DNA of 64,000 bases from Helicobacter sp. 10-6591 (GCF_003288805.1 NZ_NHYK01000002.1:1-64000), one strand, 5' to 3'; positions 19,840-32,354 are shown, numbered from the stretch's first letter. The notes: a model not told the origin generated them from the letters alone. Numbers and translations are program-made.

Positions 19840-21534
19840 CTAGAAAGTGTAATTTTCATCCAAAATCGCTTTGATTTCATCCTTACTCAATCGCTCAAAC
19901 TTTAAGAGTTTCTCACTCAGACGCAAAACCACAGCCTTGGAATCTGACAGGAACTCTTGCATGTTTTTCTTACATTGTTCTAAAATCTCAATGACATCGC
20001 TACTATCAGTAAGAAGACGCTTAGCCATACCATATTCCTCACACATTTGTGTAGCAATAAGCTTGGCTTTGCTTATATCTTCTTTTGCATTACTAAAGCT
20101 TTGGTTATAAATCATCTCTACAGCCACACTTCCAGAGAGATACATCTTTATCTTATTGCTCATCTCTTCTTTGCTTACAAGCTCTTTGTCAATCTCTTTG
20201 AAGCTTTCAGTAACTAGCGAGATCTTGTCAAAATCAATATCTAACCAATACGCACTCAGCGCCTTTGCGCTTTGATAAATTGCCATGATATTTTTTTCTT
20301 CTTCGCTAAAGCTGAGTATTTTCTTTTTGCCCAAAAGCACTTTGTCTTTGGTGCTAAGAATATCTTCATGTTGGATAAGAGCACTTTTGCGTCGTAAGGC
20401 ACAGAGTGCAGCTTCATTCACAAGAGCAGCGATTGCCGCCCCGCTAAACCCCACACAAAGCCTTGCTATTTCATTAATATCAAAATCATATTTCTTATCA
20501 CGCAAATACACTTCAAAAATTTTCTCTCGCTCCTCTAAAGAAGGTAGCTCCACATAAATACGCCTATCAAATCGTGCTGGTCGTAAAAGCGCCTCATCAA
20601 GCACATCAATTTTATTTGTAGCAGCAATCACAATAACCCCACTAGAATCTTCAAAGCCATCCATTTCAGTCAGCAACTGGTTTAAGGTAGCTTCCCGTTC
20701 ATCATTGCGGGCAGAACCTCTAGCTTTACCTACTGCGTCAATCTCATCGATAAAAATAATACTAGGGCTTTTTGCTTTAGCACGCAAAAATAACTCTCGT
20801 ACGCGCTTTGCACCCATTCCTACGTAAATTTGCACAAAAGATGATCCACTTTGGTACAAAAATGGCACACCCGCTTCGCCTGCTACAGCCTTTGCAATCA
20901 TAGTCTTGCCAACTCCAGGTGGTCCTACTAAAAGCACACCTTTTGGCAATCTGATACCTAAATCTTGGTATTTTTTTGGGTTTTTCAGATAATCGATTAT
21001 CTCAAGCAACTCCTCTTTGACTTCGTTGATGCCAGCGACGTCTCTGAAAGTTACAGAGCTAAATGTGCTTTGTAGAAACTCGTTGTTATCAGTTTGGAGC
21101 TGTTTTTGTGTATTTTCTATCAAGCTACTTGTGCTTAAATCAAATTGCTTGTGCTTTGTCTCTTGTTTTTTTTGCGGTACAAAAAGCGTTGAGAGTGCTT
21201 TTAATATAACTGCTAAGCCTAAAAAAAATACTACAAACAACCCAATATCACTAAGCCAAGAATCTTGGGTGTCCTTGACCTGCAAGATAATCTTTGAATC
21301 AATGCTAGCAGGTTCTAAAGCGTCTCTTGCGACCTTATAGATTTTGTGTCTGTCTGTGAAACTTGCCACATCATTTTCCAGCAAAAGCATCTTAGGCTGA
21401 AGTTCCGTGAGTTTTTGTGTGAATTCATAGGGACTGAGCCAAATCTCATCTTTTCTAACAAATAGCACGATTGTTAAAACAATTGCCACGACCAAAGCCA
21501 AAAGCGAAAAAAGAAGTGATTTAGATTTGCGCAT
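19840..21534 (-). CDS. FtsH-like membrane AAA+ protein lacking the protease motif
   Basis: The 564 residues follow FtsH architecture: a membrane segment (about 7-26), a short periplasmic part, a second membrane segment (about 97-117), then the AAA+ domain with Walker A GPPGVGKT (204-211), Walker B FIDEID (261-266) and second region of homology (307-324). The C-terminal half still resembles the M41 peptidase fold, but the zinc motif HEAGH is replaced by YQSAK (420-424), one residue shorter, and no HExxH exists anywhere. The ATPase therefore looks intact and the protease dead. It is the analogue of H. pylori HP0286 by synteny, distinct from the true FtsH. The start is the ATG at 21534 with AAGGA; it overlaps mtaB by 14 bases. 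Confidence 0.85.
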   Translation of the reverse strand: MRKSKSLLFSLLALVVAIVLTIVLFVRKDEIWLSPYEFTQKLTELQPKMLLLENDVASFTDRHKIYKVARDALEPASIDSKIILQVKDTQDSWLSDIGLFVVFFLGLAVILKALSTLFVPQKKQETKHKQFDLSTSSLIENTQKQLQTDNNEFLQSTFSSVTFRDVAGINEVKEELLEIIDYLKNPKKYQDLGIRLPKGVLLVGPPGVGKTMIAKAVAGEAGVPFLYQSGSSFVQIYVGMGAKRVRELFLRAKAKSPSIIFIDEIDAVGKARGSARNDEREATLNQLLTEMDGFEDSSGVIVIAATNKIDVLDEALLRPARFDRRIYVELPSLEEREKIFEVYLRDKKYDFDINEIARLCVGFSGAAIAALVNEAALCALRRKSALIQHEDILSTKDKVLLGKKKILSFSEEEKNIMAIYQSAKALSAYWLDIDFDKISLVTESFKEIDKELVSKEEMSNKIKMYLSGSVAVEMIYNQSFSNAKEDISKAKLIATQMCEEYGMAKRLLTDSSDVIEILEQCKKNMQEFLSDSKAVVLRLSEKLLKFERLSKDEIKAILDENYTF

Positions 21535-22768
21535 AGTTCCTTCCATCCTCGATTGTGTATTGTGTAACTTCTATCCATTGTCCAGCTACAAGTGGTTGTG
21601 TAGAGGCGATGCTCACTCTATTAAAAAACTGATCCAATCCACTATAAACCCCATCTTTGCTTGATTCTATAAGCACTTGCAATGGAGTGTTTGCATGGGA
21701 CTTTCTGCTTTTAAGATTGCAAGATTGCGTAATGGTTTTTAGTGTGTGCAGGCGCTTTTTTGCTATATCGCCGCGTATTGTGTGTTTCTTTGCCATCTGG
21801 CTTGATGGTGTGGCATTCCTTGGAGAGTAGATAAAAGGATGCAGATGTGTCAATCCAAAAAGCTTAAAATTCTCCAATCCCTCCTGCCAAACCTCCTCGC
21901 TCTCTCCGGGATGTCCTACTATAAAATCCGTTCCTAAACTAAAACCTCTTTTTCGCAGATACATAAAAAGCTCCAAATCTTTTTCTACGCGATTTTGGCG
22001 ATTCATAATTTCAAGCATTCTATTGCTTGTGTGCTGGAGTGCTATGTGCAAATGCCTTGCAAAAAGTGGATTTTCTATAAGCTCTAAAAATTCCTCTGTA
22101 ATCTGGCTAGGCTCAAGACTGCCTATTCTTAATCGCTTCAGACCCTTAATCTTGTATATTTCTTTGATAAGCACACTGATATTGCTAGAGAAATCCTTAC
22201 CATAGCTTCCGACATTTGTACCTGTAAGGATTATCTCACTCACTCCAGAATCTATAAGCTGCTGTATTTGGTTGAGGATTTTGTGCATTGGGATTGAGCG
22301 GGCTTTTCCTCTCACACTGGGGATAATACAGTAGCTACAGGCAAAATCACATCCCTCTTGGATTTTCACAAATGCACGCACTCTACCAACAAACTCACTT
22401 ACAATCGTTTGATCGATATGATTTGGCTGCTTTTCCTCATAAAAGAATCTTTTCTTTTCCTTCAAGAGATTGTCGATATTTTCTTTCAAGCTATGAGGAA
22501 ACACACCAAAAGCAATGTTGTTTTCAAAATTCTGCCTACCTTTAGATTCTATGCCACAACCTGTAAAATAGATTTTCTTGTCTTTAAATTTATTGATATA
22601 GCTCTGCACGCCAGAATCTGCACCATTTGTAACCGTGCAAGAATTGATAACGATAATATCTGCCTCATATTCATTCTTGACATATTCAAAATCCTTCAGA
22701 TTTGCAATCATTACCTGGGTATCAAAGAGATTGCTTCTGCAACCAAAAGTTTTAAAAAATACACGCAT
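21521..22768 (-). CDS. mtaB: tRNA t6A37 methylthiotransferase
   Basis: MtaB turns t6A37 into ms2t6A in ANN-decoding tRNAs. The 415-residue MiaB-type enzyme has N-terminal cluster Cys 10, 44 and 71, radical SAM CxxxCxxC at 140-147 (CDFACSYC), then IIPSVRGKARS, and a C-terminal TRAM-like part. The absence of MiaB-specific long N-terminus and the FGCRSN start favour MtaB. It lies between the MscS-like gene (six bases upstream) and the FtsH-like gene, which it overlaps. Confidence 0.9.
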   Translation of the reverse strand: MRVFFKTFGCRSNLFDTQVMIANLKDFEYVKNEYEADIIVINSCTVTNGADSGVQSYINKFKDKKIYFTGCGIESKGRQNFENNIAFGVFPHSLKENIDNLLKEKKRFFYEEKQPNHIDQTIVSEFVGRVRAFVKIQEGCDFACSYCIIPSVRGKARSIPMHKILNQIQQLIDSGVSEIILTGTNVGSYGKDFSSNISVLIKEIYKIKGLKRLRIGSLEPSQITEEFLELIENPLFARHLHIALQHTSNRMLEIMNRQNRVEKDLELFMYLRKRGFSLGTDFIVGHPGESEEVWQEGLENFKLFGLTHLHPFIYSPRNATPSSQMAKKHTIRGDIAKKRLHTLKTITQSCNLKSRKSHANTPLQVLIESSKDGVYSGLDQFFNRVSIASTQPLVAGQWIEVTQYTIEDGRNYAQI

Positions 22769-22774
22769 ACTTGA

Positions 22775-24397
22775 TTAACTCCATTGGTTTTTGTTTCCAG
22801 CTTCATTATTCCCTGTGTGGCTAGCTTGGTGGTAAGAAACCTTATTCCCCGCTCCATCGCTACCTGTAGGAATAATCTTTGTCGTAGGATAGGCTATGTA
22901 TATATCATCCTCTTTAAGAATCGCTTCGATAATTTCAGCTGAGATTGTGCTTCTCAAAGAAATAGCCGCATACGAATTAGCCTGATACCAAAGTGAGATA
23001 CGAATACCATTTGGCTCAAGCATGCTAAATGCTCTTGTCTCAAGATTCATATTTCTTACAGAAAATCTATTTTTCAAACGTTCCATTCTCTTGCGTGTAA
23101 CCTCCGTATAGCCTTTAGAATACTTTCTGCCAATCTCTGTGGCGAGTTTTAGCGCCTTTTTGTAATTACTATCAAAGGTGATGGTGAAATCAATACCATC
23201 CCATATAGTCTTTAGTCCTGCATGCGTATAGTTGGCAAGAAGTGTTGTGAAAATATAATTATTTGGGATAAAGATAATGCGTCCAGCACGGCGATTTTGC
23301 ATGTAAGTAGTAAGCGTAAGATCTTCATAAATTGTCATTCGCAATACAGATATATCAAGCACATCACCTACATAAAGTGCACCATCTTTGAGGACTCTTA
23401 TCCTATCGCCTACATGCACGCTTCCTCCAAACACTATCACAAACCACCCAAGTACGCTCATAAACAAATCTTTCATAGCAATAGCCAAGCCAGCAGATGC
23501 AAAACCCACAATAGCCACAAGATAAGTTACATTTTCTAAATACGCAAAAAGCAAGATAATCATTACAAATGTGATATTTGAAAAATCAATCACTTTATTG
23601 ACGGTATAAACGCGATTACCCTCCAGATATTTACGTAAGGCGATTTTAAGTGAGAATCCGAACAAAAACACAGCCAAAATCGCTACTGCAATAAACAACA
23701 TCTTAAAAAATTGGTCTTTTATCTCGCGATTGAGTGTGTTTTTAATATCCTCTATATTCTTAAAGTAGATTTCATTGGAAGTTTTTAAGATCTTTTGTGC
23801 AGATTCTAAGCTTTGTATCATTCGCTTGGTCTCTAACACTTTCGTGTTGTAGTCTTTTGCTTCAAGCGGATTGTTTTGTTTATGGTGTAAAAAAAGGGTT
23901 TGTGCAATATCATAATATTGCTTCAGGGTATCAATCAGTAAAGAGAGCAACTCCTCATTATGTACCATATTGCTTTTATAGCCATCAAGATGCTTGATAA
24001 AAGAGTATCCACTGACAATCAAAATAGGATTTGTGATCTGAGGAATATCTGTAAGAACTGGCGTTTCAAGTAATTGAAAATAAGGATTTTGCGCATAAGG
24101 CTCTACAAATTCTCTTTGCTTTTTGAGCGTTTGTAGGGCGATTTTTTGTTGGTTGATTTGGGTTATATCTTTTGTTTTTTTGAGCTTGGATTCAATACGC
24201 GCAATCTCTTGGGTTAAATTTTCATAAGTCTTGATGTTTTCGTATTGTTTTAACCATATGTTGTTGCTCTGCTTTAGCATCTTATCAATTTGTTTTAGCT
24301 TCAGCTCCAAATCTTTAACTTGCAAATCTTTGACTTGGAGAACATCTTGTGCAAAAGTAAGGACACTAAAAACAACAAGCAAAGCCAAAAGTCTCAC
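22775..24397 (-). CDS. Mechanosensitive ion channel, MscS family (large form)
   Basis: This 540-residue protein has a signal peptide (MRLLALLVVFSVLTFAQ), a long Gln/Lys/Leu-rich helical periplasmic region (about 20-235), several membrane segments (about 236-330), and the MscS core with the glycine/alanine-rich pore helix (GFASAGLAIAMKDLFMS) followed by the beta domain VHVGDRIRV. It should open under hypo-osmotic stress and release solutes. The start is GTG at 24397, overlapping the aroB stop by four bases (GTGA), with AGAGGAG upstream, so it is coupled to aroB. Confidence 0.9.
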   Translation of the reverse strand: MRLLALLVVFSVLTFAQDVLQVKDLQVKDLELKLKQIDKMLKQSNNIWLKQYENIKTYENLTQEIARIESKLKKTKDITQINQQKIALQTLKKQREFVEPYAQNPYFQLLETPVLTDIPQITNPILIVSGYSFIKHLDGYKSNMVHNEELLSLLIDTLKQYYDIAQTLFLHHKQNNPLEAKDYNTKVLETKRMIQSLESAQKILKTSNEIYFKNIEDIKNTLNREIKDQFFKMLFIAVAILAVFLFGFSLKIALRKYLEGNRVYTVNKVIDFSNITFVMIILLFAYLENVTYLVAIVGFASAGLAIAMKDLFMSVLGWFVIVFGGSVHVGDRIRVLKDGALYVGDVLDISVLRMTIYEDLTLTTYMQNRRAGRIIFIPNNYIFTTLLANYTHAGLKTIWDGIDFTITFDSNYKKALKLATEIGRKYSKGYTEVTRKRMERLKNRFSVRNMNLETRAFSMLEPNGIRISLWYQANSYAAISLRSTISAEIIEAILKEDDIYIAYPTTKIIPTGSDGAGNKVSYHQASHTGNNEAGNKNQWS

Positions 24398-25434
24398 TTG
24401 CTAAACTCCTCTAAAACCTCTAGAACTAGCTCTTTTGGGATATCGTTGCTGATTTTCACAGCACCCAAATGCTCAGGAAGCACGAAAGTGAGGTTAGAAT
24501 CCCTACTTTTTTTGTCCGAGAAAAATTTTTCATAGAATATATGGCAATCGGCGATCTTATGGTAGGTAGGCAGATTGTAGGATTCTAAAAGCTTGGAGAT
24601 TTTCTGCATCTCCTCTTTGCTTATATAAGAAAGTTTATAAGCTAGGGTATTTGCCATCACCATGCCAATGCTTACACACTCTCCATGTAGATAATTTCTA
24701 TATCCAGTAAGATTCTCTATCACATGTCCAAAAGTATGACCATAATTAAGCGCAGCTCGAATTCCTTGCTCCCGCTCATCTTGATTGACAACTCGCGCTT
24801 TTATCTCTATGCTTTTAGCAATGCAATAAGCGAGGTTCTCTTCCACCCTATTAGATTCTAAAAATCTGAAAAACTCCTTATCAAAGCACACTGCCATTTT
24901 AATAATTTCACTCACCCCAGCAGCAAATTCGCGTTTGGGCAGTGTAGAAAGAAAAGATGTGCTTGCATACACAGCTTGTGGCTGGTGGAAAAGTCCGATA
25001 AGATTTTTGCCAAAACCATTATTAACACCAGTTTTACCGCCCACACTTGAATCCACTTGTGCTAAAAGGGTGGTAGGGACCTGTATAAAGCCTACTCCGC
25101 GTTGGTATATCCCACTAGCAAACCCGACAATATCGCCTATGACACCTCCGCCAAAGGCTACAAAAAGAGAAGACCTGTCAAGTTTGTTGCTAAATGCACA
25201 CTCTAAGATGTACTCCACGCTTTGCATTGTTTTGTATTGTTCACCATCTGGGATGGTACAGACATATACTTCCTTTGCGCTGATATTTGCTAAAAGCTTA
25301 GATAAATGCAATCCCGCGACTCTAGGATTTGATACAACCAACACTTTGGCATTATGTATGATTTCAAAATTTTCATTTTCACTAATATGCACAGGATAGC
25401 TTGTTGTTTGAGTGCTAATAGTGATTTGTGACAT
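24394..25434 (-). CDS. aroB: 3-dehydroquinate synthase
   Basis: AroB makes 3-dehydroquinate from DAHP in the shikimate pathway. The 346 residues show PDGEQYKT, FGGGVIGDIVGF (NAD binding), VPTTLLAQVDSSVGGKTGVN and NYGHTFGH with zinc-binding His. I prefer the ATG at 25434; a TTG at 25458 is possible and overlaps the upstream gene. It is followed by the MscS gene with a four-base overlap. Confidence 0.95.
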   Translation of the reverse strand: MSQITISTQTTSYPVHISENENFEIIHNAKVLVVSNPRVAGLHLSKLLANISAKEVYVCTIPDGEQYKTMQSVEYILECAFSNKLDRSSLFVAFGGGVIGDIVGFASGIYQRGVGFIQVPTTLLAQVDSSVGGKTGVNNGFGKNLIGLFHQPQAVYASTSFLSTLPKREFAAGVSEIIKMAVCFDKEFFRFLESNRVEENLAYCIAKSIEIKARVVNQDEREQGIRAALNYGHTFGHVIENLTGYRNYLHGECVSIGMVMANTLAYKLSYISKEEMQKISKLLESYNLPTYHKIADCHIFYEKFFSDKKSRDSNLTFVLPEHLGAVKISNDIPKELVLEVLEEFSK

Positions 25435-25448
25435 GGATTTCTTTACCT

Positions 25449-28271
<2,823 letters not shown>

Positions 28272-28411
28272 CAAGAATGCTTAACTTTATACAATACTCA
28301 GGTATTATATCCAACGCCTCCAAAACCCTCCATAGCAGAGAATCTCTACAAATCCCCAAGTATGCCATTACCTTGATATTGACAAATTTATTTTCTTTAA
28401 GGAGAATGCTC

Positions 28412-28447
28412 GGCCTAAAATTTTAGGGGGTGCCAGCCGATTTAGGC
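28412..28447 (+). promoter_or_regulatory. Palindromic leader element before the first outer-membrane gene
   Basis: The leader holds the perfect 14-base palindrome CCTAAAATTTTAGG (28414-28427). GCCTAAA (28413-28419) can alternatively pair with TTTAGGC (28441-28447), so two exclusive hairpins are possible about 45-75 bases before the ATG. It could be a terminator of tgt, an operator or an RNA switch; no U tract follows. Confidence 0.35.
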
Positions 28448-28488
28448 TTGCATTGCTTAAATAACTAAATAACTTTAAAAGGGAAATC

Positions 28489-29658
28489 ATGAAAACAACA
28501 AAAATTACTTTTATCAGCATATTAACGGGAATTTTATCTCTCAGCGCAGTCAATGCTTTGGAATTCGCAGAAGTAGGACACAAAGCAGCAGGTATGGGTG
28601 GTGTAGGTGTAGCTGTCAAAAACAGTCCTTATGGTCTATTCTTTAACCCAGCGCTTTTAGCAGCAAAACCAGGGGTAAAGGTAGGATATAGCTTCCAGCT
28701 CGCCATTAATGAAAAAAATACATTTTCTTTAGTGAATACCAAAAATATGTTTAGTATTAACCCAATACCTAGTACACCTGATAGCCTTAATAGCAAGTTC
28801 GCAAATAATTATCTTAATGTTAGTGCACATGGGGCTCTTGTGGGGCAGCTTCCAACACTTCCAATTGGCCAAATTGCTATAGGTATGCTATGGTCTGAAT
28901 ATATGAGCTCTGGTTTTATAGGGCGAGCTAAAAATGGTCTCGATGCTTCTGGTAGTGCTATGCCTGACGGGCAGATTTCAGTACATGTTACAGATATTAA
29001 AATTCTCGAAGTACCTATAGGATATGCTTATGCTTTTGATCTAGGGGCTTTAGGAAAGCTTAGCCTAGGATTGAGTGCAAAATTTATGAATGGTGCTTAT
29101 GGAAAGCAGTCTAGAGATCAATTAGGTGCATCCAACAGTGACTTTGATGAAAACAAACTTCTTAGTATGGTAAATAAATCCAGAACAAATGACACTAGCA
29201 CTACATTTGGAATTGATGCTGGAGTAACCTACCAGCCTCTATCTCCACTAACCTTAGGTGTGGTAGTCAAGAACCTTAATGCTCCTGCTTTCAAGTTCAG
29301 AGATACTAAGCTCATAGTAAAACCACAGGCGCGTGCTGGCATTGGCTTTAGCGCTACTGATAGAATCACTGTTGGAGCTGATATTGATTTAACTAGCAAT
29401 GATGTATTCACAGCCAATGGTCAGAAACTCAAGTCGCAGAAAATAGGTCTAGGTGCTGATTTGGATTTGATATTTCTTAGTGTTCGTGGTGGTATAGCCA
29501 AAGATTTACAGCAAGATAATGGTGTGATTCTCTCAGCTGGTGTTGGAATTGGATTCATTGATGCTTCACTTTCTTTTGGAACAGCTACAACAGAATCACA
29601 GTTTGGCACTCATCCTAGATATATCGCGTTATCAATAGGCGGTGGTTTCACATTTTAA
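28489..29658 (+). CDS. Outer-membrane beta-barrel protein, OmpP1/FadL- or TraF_2-like (paralogue 1)
   Basis: This 389-residue protein has a Sec signal peptide (cleavage probably after SAVNA), then the family start LEFAEVGHKAAGMGGVGVAVKNSPYGLFFNPALL. The rest alternates in beta fashion and ends in Phe, the usual last residue of outer-membrane barrels. The start motif occurs in OmpP1/FadL-type and TraF-like (PF13729) barrels; the latter name does not imply conjugation. AAAGGGA precedes the ATG. A related gene of the same type follows 104 bases later. Function not shown; a hydrophobic-substrate porin or adhesin is possible. Confidence 0.75.
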   Translation: MKTTKITFISILTGILSLSAVNALEFAEVGHKAAGMGGVGVAVKNSPYGLFFNPALLAAKPGVKVGYSFQLAINEKNTFSLVNTKNMFSINPIPSTPDSLNSKFANNYLNVSAHGALVGQLPTLPIGQIAIGMLWSEYMSSGFIGRAKNGLDASGSAMPDGQISVHVTDIKILEVPIGYAYAFDLGALGKLSLGLSAKFMNGAYGKQSRDQLGASNSDFDENKLLSMVNKSRTNDTSTTFGIDAGVTYQPLSPLTLGVVVKNLNAPAFKFRDTKLIVKPQARAGIGFSATDRITVGADIDLTSNDVFTANGQKLKSQKIGLGADLDLIFLSVRGGIAKDLQQDNGVILSAGVGIGFIDASLSFGTATTESQFGTHPRYIALSIGGGFTF

Positions 29659-29762
29659 GCATTACTTGATTGGAGCTCCTATTTAAATAATTACTTAAAA
29701 ACCTACGCCTTTGATAATGATAGGTTTTGTACCAATACTTATAAGTTCTTAGGAGGTCCATC

Positions 29763-31493
29763 ATGAAAACTTCTAAATTCATCCTCTCTATATTGGTAGC
29801 TTCTACTTCACTAAATGCATTAGAATTTGGCTCTATGGGAAATACCTCTGCTGGTATGGGTGGTGCTGGCGTAGCACTCAAAAATTCTGCATGGGGACTT
29901 TATTACAATCCAGCACTCCTCTCTACTTCTCCAAAGATGAAGCTTGGCTATACGGTAAATCTCGGATTACAAGAAAAAAACATCGCGCAAATGGCTACTA
30001 TAGATGTAAAGAATATGCAAAACACTGCAAAGAACTTGGCTGATACCTTTGGGAGTGTGGCAAATAACGCTAGTGCTGGTGGATTGGTCAGTGCACTAAG
30101 CAGTGCACTAAATTCTATAACCAATGGAAATCAAGCGGCAGGAGGTGCAGTTGGCGGAATGGCTCTTAGTGCAAATGTTGTGTCAGCACAACAGGCTGCT
30201 CAAGGCGGCAACCAACAAATAGATTTAGCAGACCTCCAAAAAAAGTTAGAAAACTATCTAAAGACTAGTAACGGAAACCACAATGTTCTTATTGATCAAG
30301 TCAAACAAGAAATAAACAAGAACAACTCTCTTAATAGCATGCAAAAAGACTTGCTTAATGGAGTGATAGGCGGGGTAAATTTCGATAGTCTCAAGTTTGA
30401 TGGTAGCCAACAACAAAATGTCCAAAACGCCATCTCATCTATCACTATTTCAAAAGGTTCTGATAAAGGCTTGGATAAATCAATGTCTGATCTGAGGCTC
30501 GTTTATGATTCTCTTAAAGATAACCACCTTAATGTTGTGAGTCAAAATGGAATCGTGTTCCAACTTGGCTCCAAGAAGCTTAACAATTCTTTTGGCACAA
30601 TGGCTGTAGGGTATTTCCTCTCAGCCTATTCGAATGTGTCATTTAAAGCCAATGCCGATAGGATGCGTCTCATTCTGGACGCTGGGGGTAGCTATTATGA
30701 ATTAGACATTGGTGGTGGCAACTACACTTACAGACTCTCTTCAGAAGATGATTATAATAGATATTCACTCTTAGTAGCCCTACAAGAAACTGACCCTAAC
30801 AAAGGGCATAATATCTATCTCACTGCATTTGTGTTAAACGAGATTCCCGTAGGTTATTCACGCACCTTTTATCTAAGAAATAGCAATATTAATGTCGGTA
30901 TAGCTGGGAAGTTTATGAGCGCATCAAGCACACAAAATAAAATTGCTATCACGACACATACAAACTTCTCCAAAGAACTCAAAACAATCACTTCTAATTT
31001 CAAAAGACTACAGTCTGATAAGGCTTTTGGTTTAGATGTGGGTTTGGTATATGAAATCGACTTGCCAAAATTTCGCAATCTCACATTTGGGCTAGTCGCA
31101 AAAAATCTCAATTCACCAACTTTCAAATCCACATATGAAGATATTGTCATAAGACCTCAGGTTCGTTTGGGGACGGCTTACTACACAACTTCTGGCTTTA
31201 ATATAGCTCTTGATGTAGATGTAACACAAAATGATATCTTAGGACTAAGCACAATCAAACAAAAAAGCCAGATGATAGGCGGGGGTGTTGGATTTCTATG
31301 GAAAGGTATGGATATACGCACAGGTCTTATGAAGGATTTATTGCAAGATAATGGACTGATACTCACAGGAGGTATCAATCTTTTAGGATTCCTTGATATC
31401 GCATTGCAATCAAGTACAAAATTTACAACTATCCAAAAATTCCCCATACCACAATACTTTAATCTGCATGTAGGCGGCAGCATATCCTGGTAA
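29763..31493 (+). CDS. Outer-membrane beta-barrel protein, OmpP1/FadL- or TraF_2-like (paralogue 2, with large insertion)
   Basis: A 576-residue paralogue of the upstream gene, with the same signal peptide style (MKTSKFILSILVASTSLNA) and start LEFGSMGNTSAGMGGAGVALKNSAWGLYYNPALL, and similar C-terminal barrel repeats (LVAKNLNSPTF..RPQVRLG; MKDLLQDNGLILTGG) ending in Trp. About 190 extra residues lie near positions 75-265, rich in Ala, Asn, Gln, Ser and Gly with amphipathic helices (ADLQKKLENYLK), so an added plug, periplasmic or surface domain. AGGAGG precedes the ATG. It is the larger and more derived copy. Confidence 0.75.
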   Translation: MKTSKFILSILVASTSLNALEFGSMGNTSAGMGGAGVALKNSAWGLYYNPALLSTSPKMKLGYTVNLGLQEKNIAQMATIDVKNMQNTAKNLADTFGSVANNASAGGLVSALSSALNSITNGNQAAGGAVGGMALSANVVSAQQAAQGGNQQIDLADLQKKLENYLKTSNGNHNVLIDQVKQEINKNNSLNSMQKDLLNGVIGGVNFDSLKFDGSQQQNVQNAISSITISKGSDKGLDKSMSDLRLVYDSLKDNHLNVVSQNGIVFQLGSKKLNNSFGTMAVGYFLSAYSNVSFKANADRMRLILDAGGSYYELDIGGGNYTYRLSSEDDYNRYSLLVALQETDPNKGHNIYLTAFVLNEIPVGYSRTFYLRNSNINVGIAGKFMSASSTQNKIAITTHTNFSKELKTITSNFKRLQSDKAFGLDVGLVYEIDLPKFRNLTFGLVAKNLNSPTFKSTYEDIVIRPQVRLGTAYYTTSGFNIALDVDVTQNDILGLSTIKQKSQMIGGGVGFLWKGMDIRTGLMKDLLQDNGLILTGGINLLGFLDIALQSSTKFTTIQKFPIPQYFNLHVGGSISW

Positions 31494-31509
31494 GGATTTA
31501 TAGACATAG

Positions 31510-31547
31510 ATTTGCAAGATAATCCATAAAGAGCTTTTGCAAATTTT
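31510..31547. terminator. Possible bidirectional terminator between outer-membrane gene and hugZ
   Basis: ATTTGCAA (31510-31517) and TTGCAAAT (31537-31544) form an eight-base stem with a 19-base loop, then TTTT on the plus strand. It lies between two convergent genes. The stem is A/T-rich, so strength is doubtful. Confidence 0.35.
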
Positions 31548-31554
31548 ATGAATA

Positions 31555-32313
31555 CTATTTTTTGAATGTATGTGGATTCGTTGCTCCGACATATTCTATT
31601 ACACCATTTGGTTTAATATCATATGCCTGTCCGAAGCCTTTGACAAATCTGCCTTCTATAAATACAAGCTCTATAAGACTAAAATCAAGCATCTGCTTAA
31701 TTTGTTTGACACCACCATATCCGTTCATAGAATCTTCTAGTACCCCAAAAGCTTTCTCAAACTCTTCGCTTTCACGCTCTACAAATCGTGCTTTTGCTTT
31801 GTATCGCAATCGTTTGCGTAAAATCACAGATTTTGCCTTACATTCATCTTCTAAGAAGAGAGCTTCGATATTACTAGGATTGGCACTAATACTATGGTAA
31901 TGGTCTGCTGCACTGCTTATATAGATATAATAGCGCCCATCATATTGTATGAGCGGGGCATATGAGCTTATCACTCTACCATCGCTACCTAATGTAGCAA
32001 GCACAACAGAACCAAATTCTTTCTTGAAGCTCTCAATCTCGCTTTGGATACTTTGTGTGTCTGCATCTTGATTATCACTCACGCGTTTGCAAAGCGCGAT
32101 AATCTCATCTTTGAAACGATCTGGTGTAATAGTCTGGGGAAAATCTAGACGCAAAGTTTTATTATCATTGTAGGTAATATCCAAACCATTGGTATCCAAG
32201 TCCACCATAGTAGGATTTGCAACATCGCTGATACCAGTAAACTTCTGGACTAACTTTCTAAGAGAATCTCTATGATGATCATTCATATGCTGTATGATGA
32301 AATCTTTATCCAT
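31555..32313 (-). CDS. hugZ: HugZ-type heme oxygenase
   Basis: HugZ degrades heme to release iron, using the split-barrel fold of FMN-binding proteins. The 252-residue product has an N-terminal dimerisation part (MDKDFIIQHMNDHHRDSL), the split-barrel (VVLATLGSDGRVISSYAPL, YYIYISSAADHYHSI), and a C-terminal loop with His near residue 248 (ATNPHTFKK); in H. pylori HugZ a C-terminal His (His245) coordinates heme. The length is almost identical to H. pylori HP0318. The start at 32313 has AAAAGGAG at good spacing. A long leader with a Fur-like box, a G-rich run and a strong hairpin lies upstream, suggesting iron or heme control. Confidence 0.93.
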   Translation of the reverse strand: MDKDFIIQHMNDHHRDSLRKLVQKFTGISDVANPTMVDLDTNGLDITYNDNKTLRLDFPQTITPDRFKDEIIALCKRVSDNQDADTQSIQSEIESFKKEFGSVVLATLGSDGRVISSYAPLIQYDGRYYIYISSAADHYHSISANPSNIEALFLEDECKAKSVILRKRLRYKAKARFVERESEEFEKAFGVLEDSMNGYGGVKQIKQMLDFSLIELVFIEGRFVKGFGQAYDIKPNGVIEYVGATNPHTFKK

Positions 32314-32354
32314 GAACAAACTCCTTTTAGTTAAGAAAAACGAAAGAAAGTCTA

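Noticed and set aside
19519-19905. A plus-strand open frame of 128 codons at the end of the FtsH-like gene
   Set aside because: It runs opposite to the small hypothetical gene and over the end of the FtsH-like gene. It has no ribosome-binding site, and the minus-strand frame matches a gene in the same place in H. pylori.
29698-29728. AAAACCTA/TAGGTTTT inverted repeat between the two outer-membrane genes
   Set aside because: The stem is only eight A/T-rich pairs with no T run. It is too weak to call a terminator.
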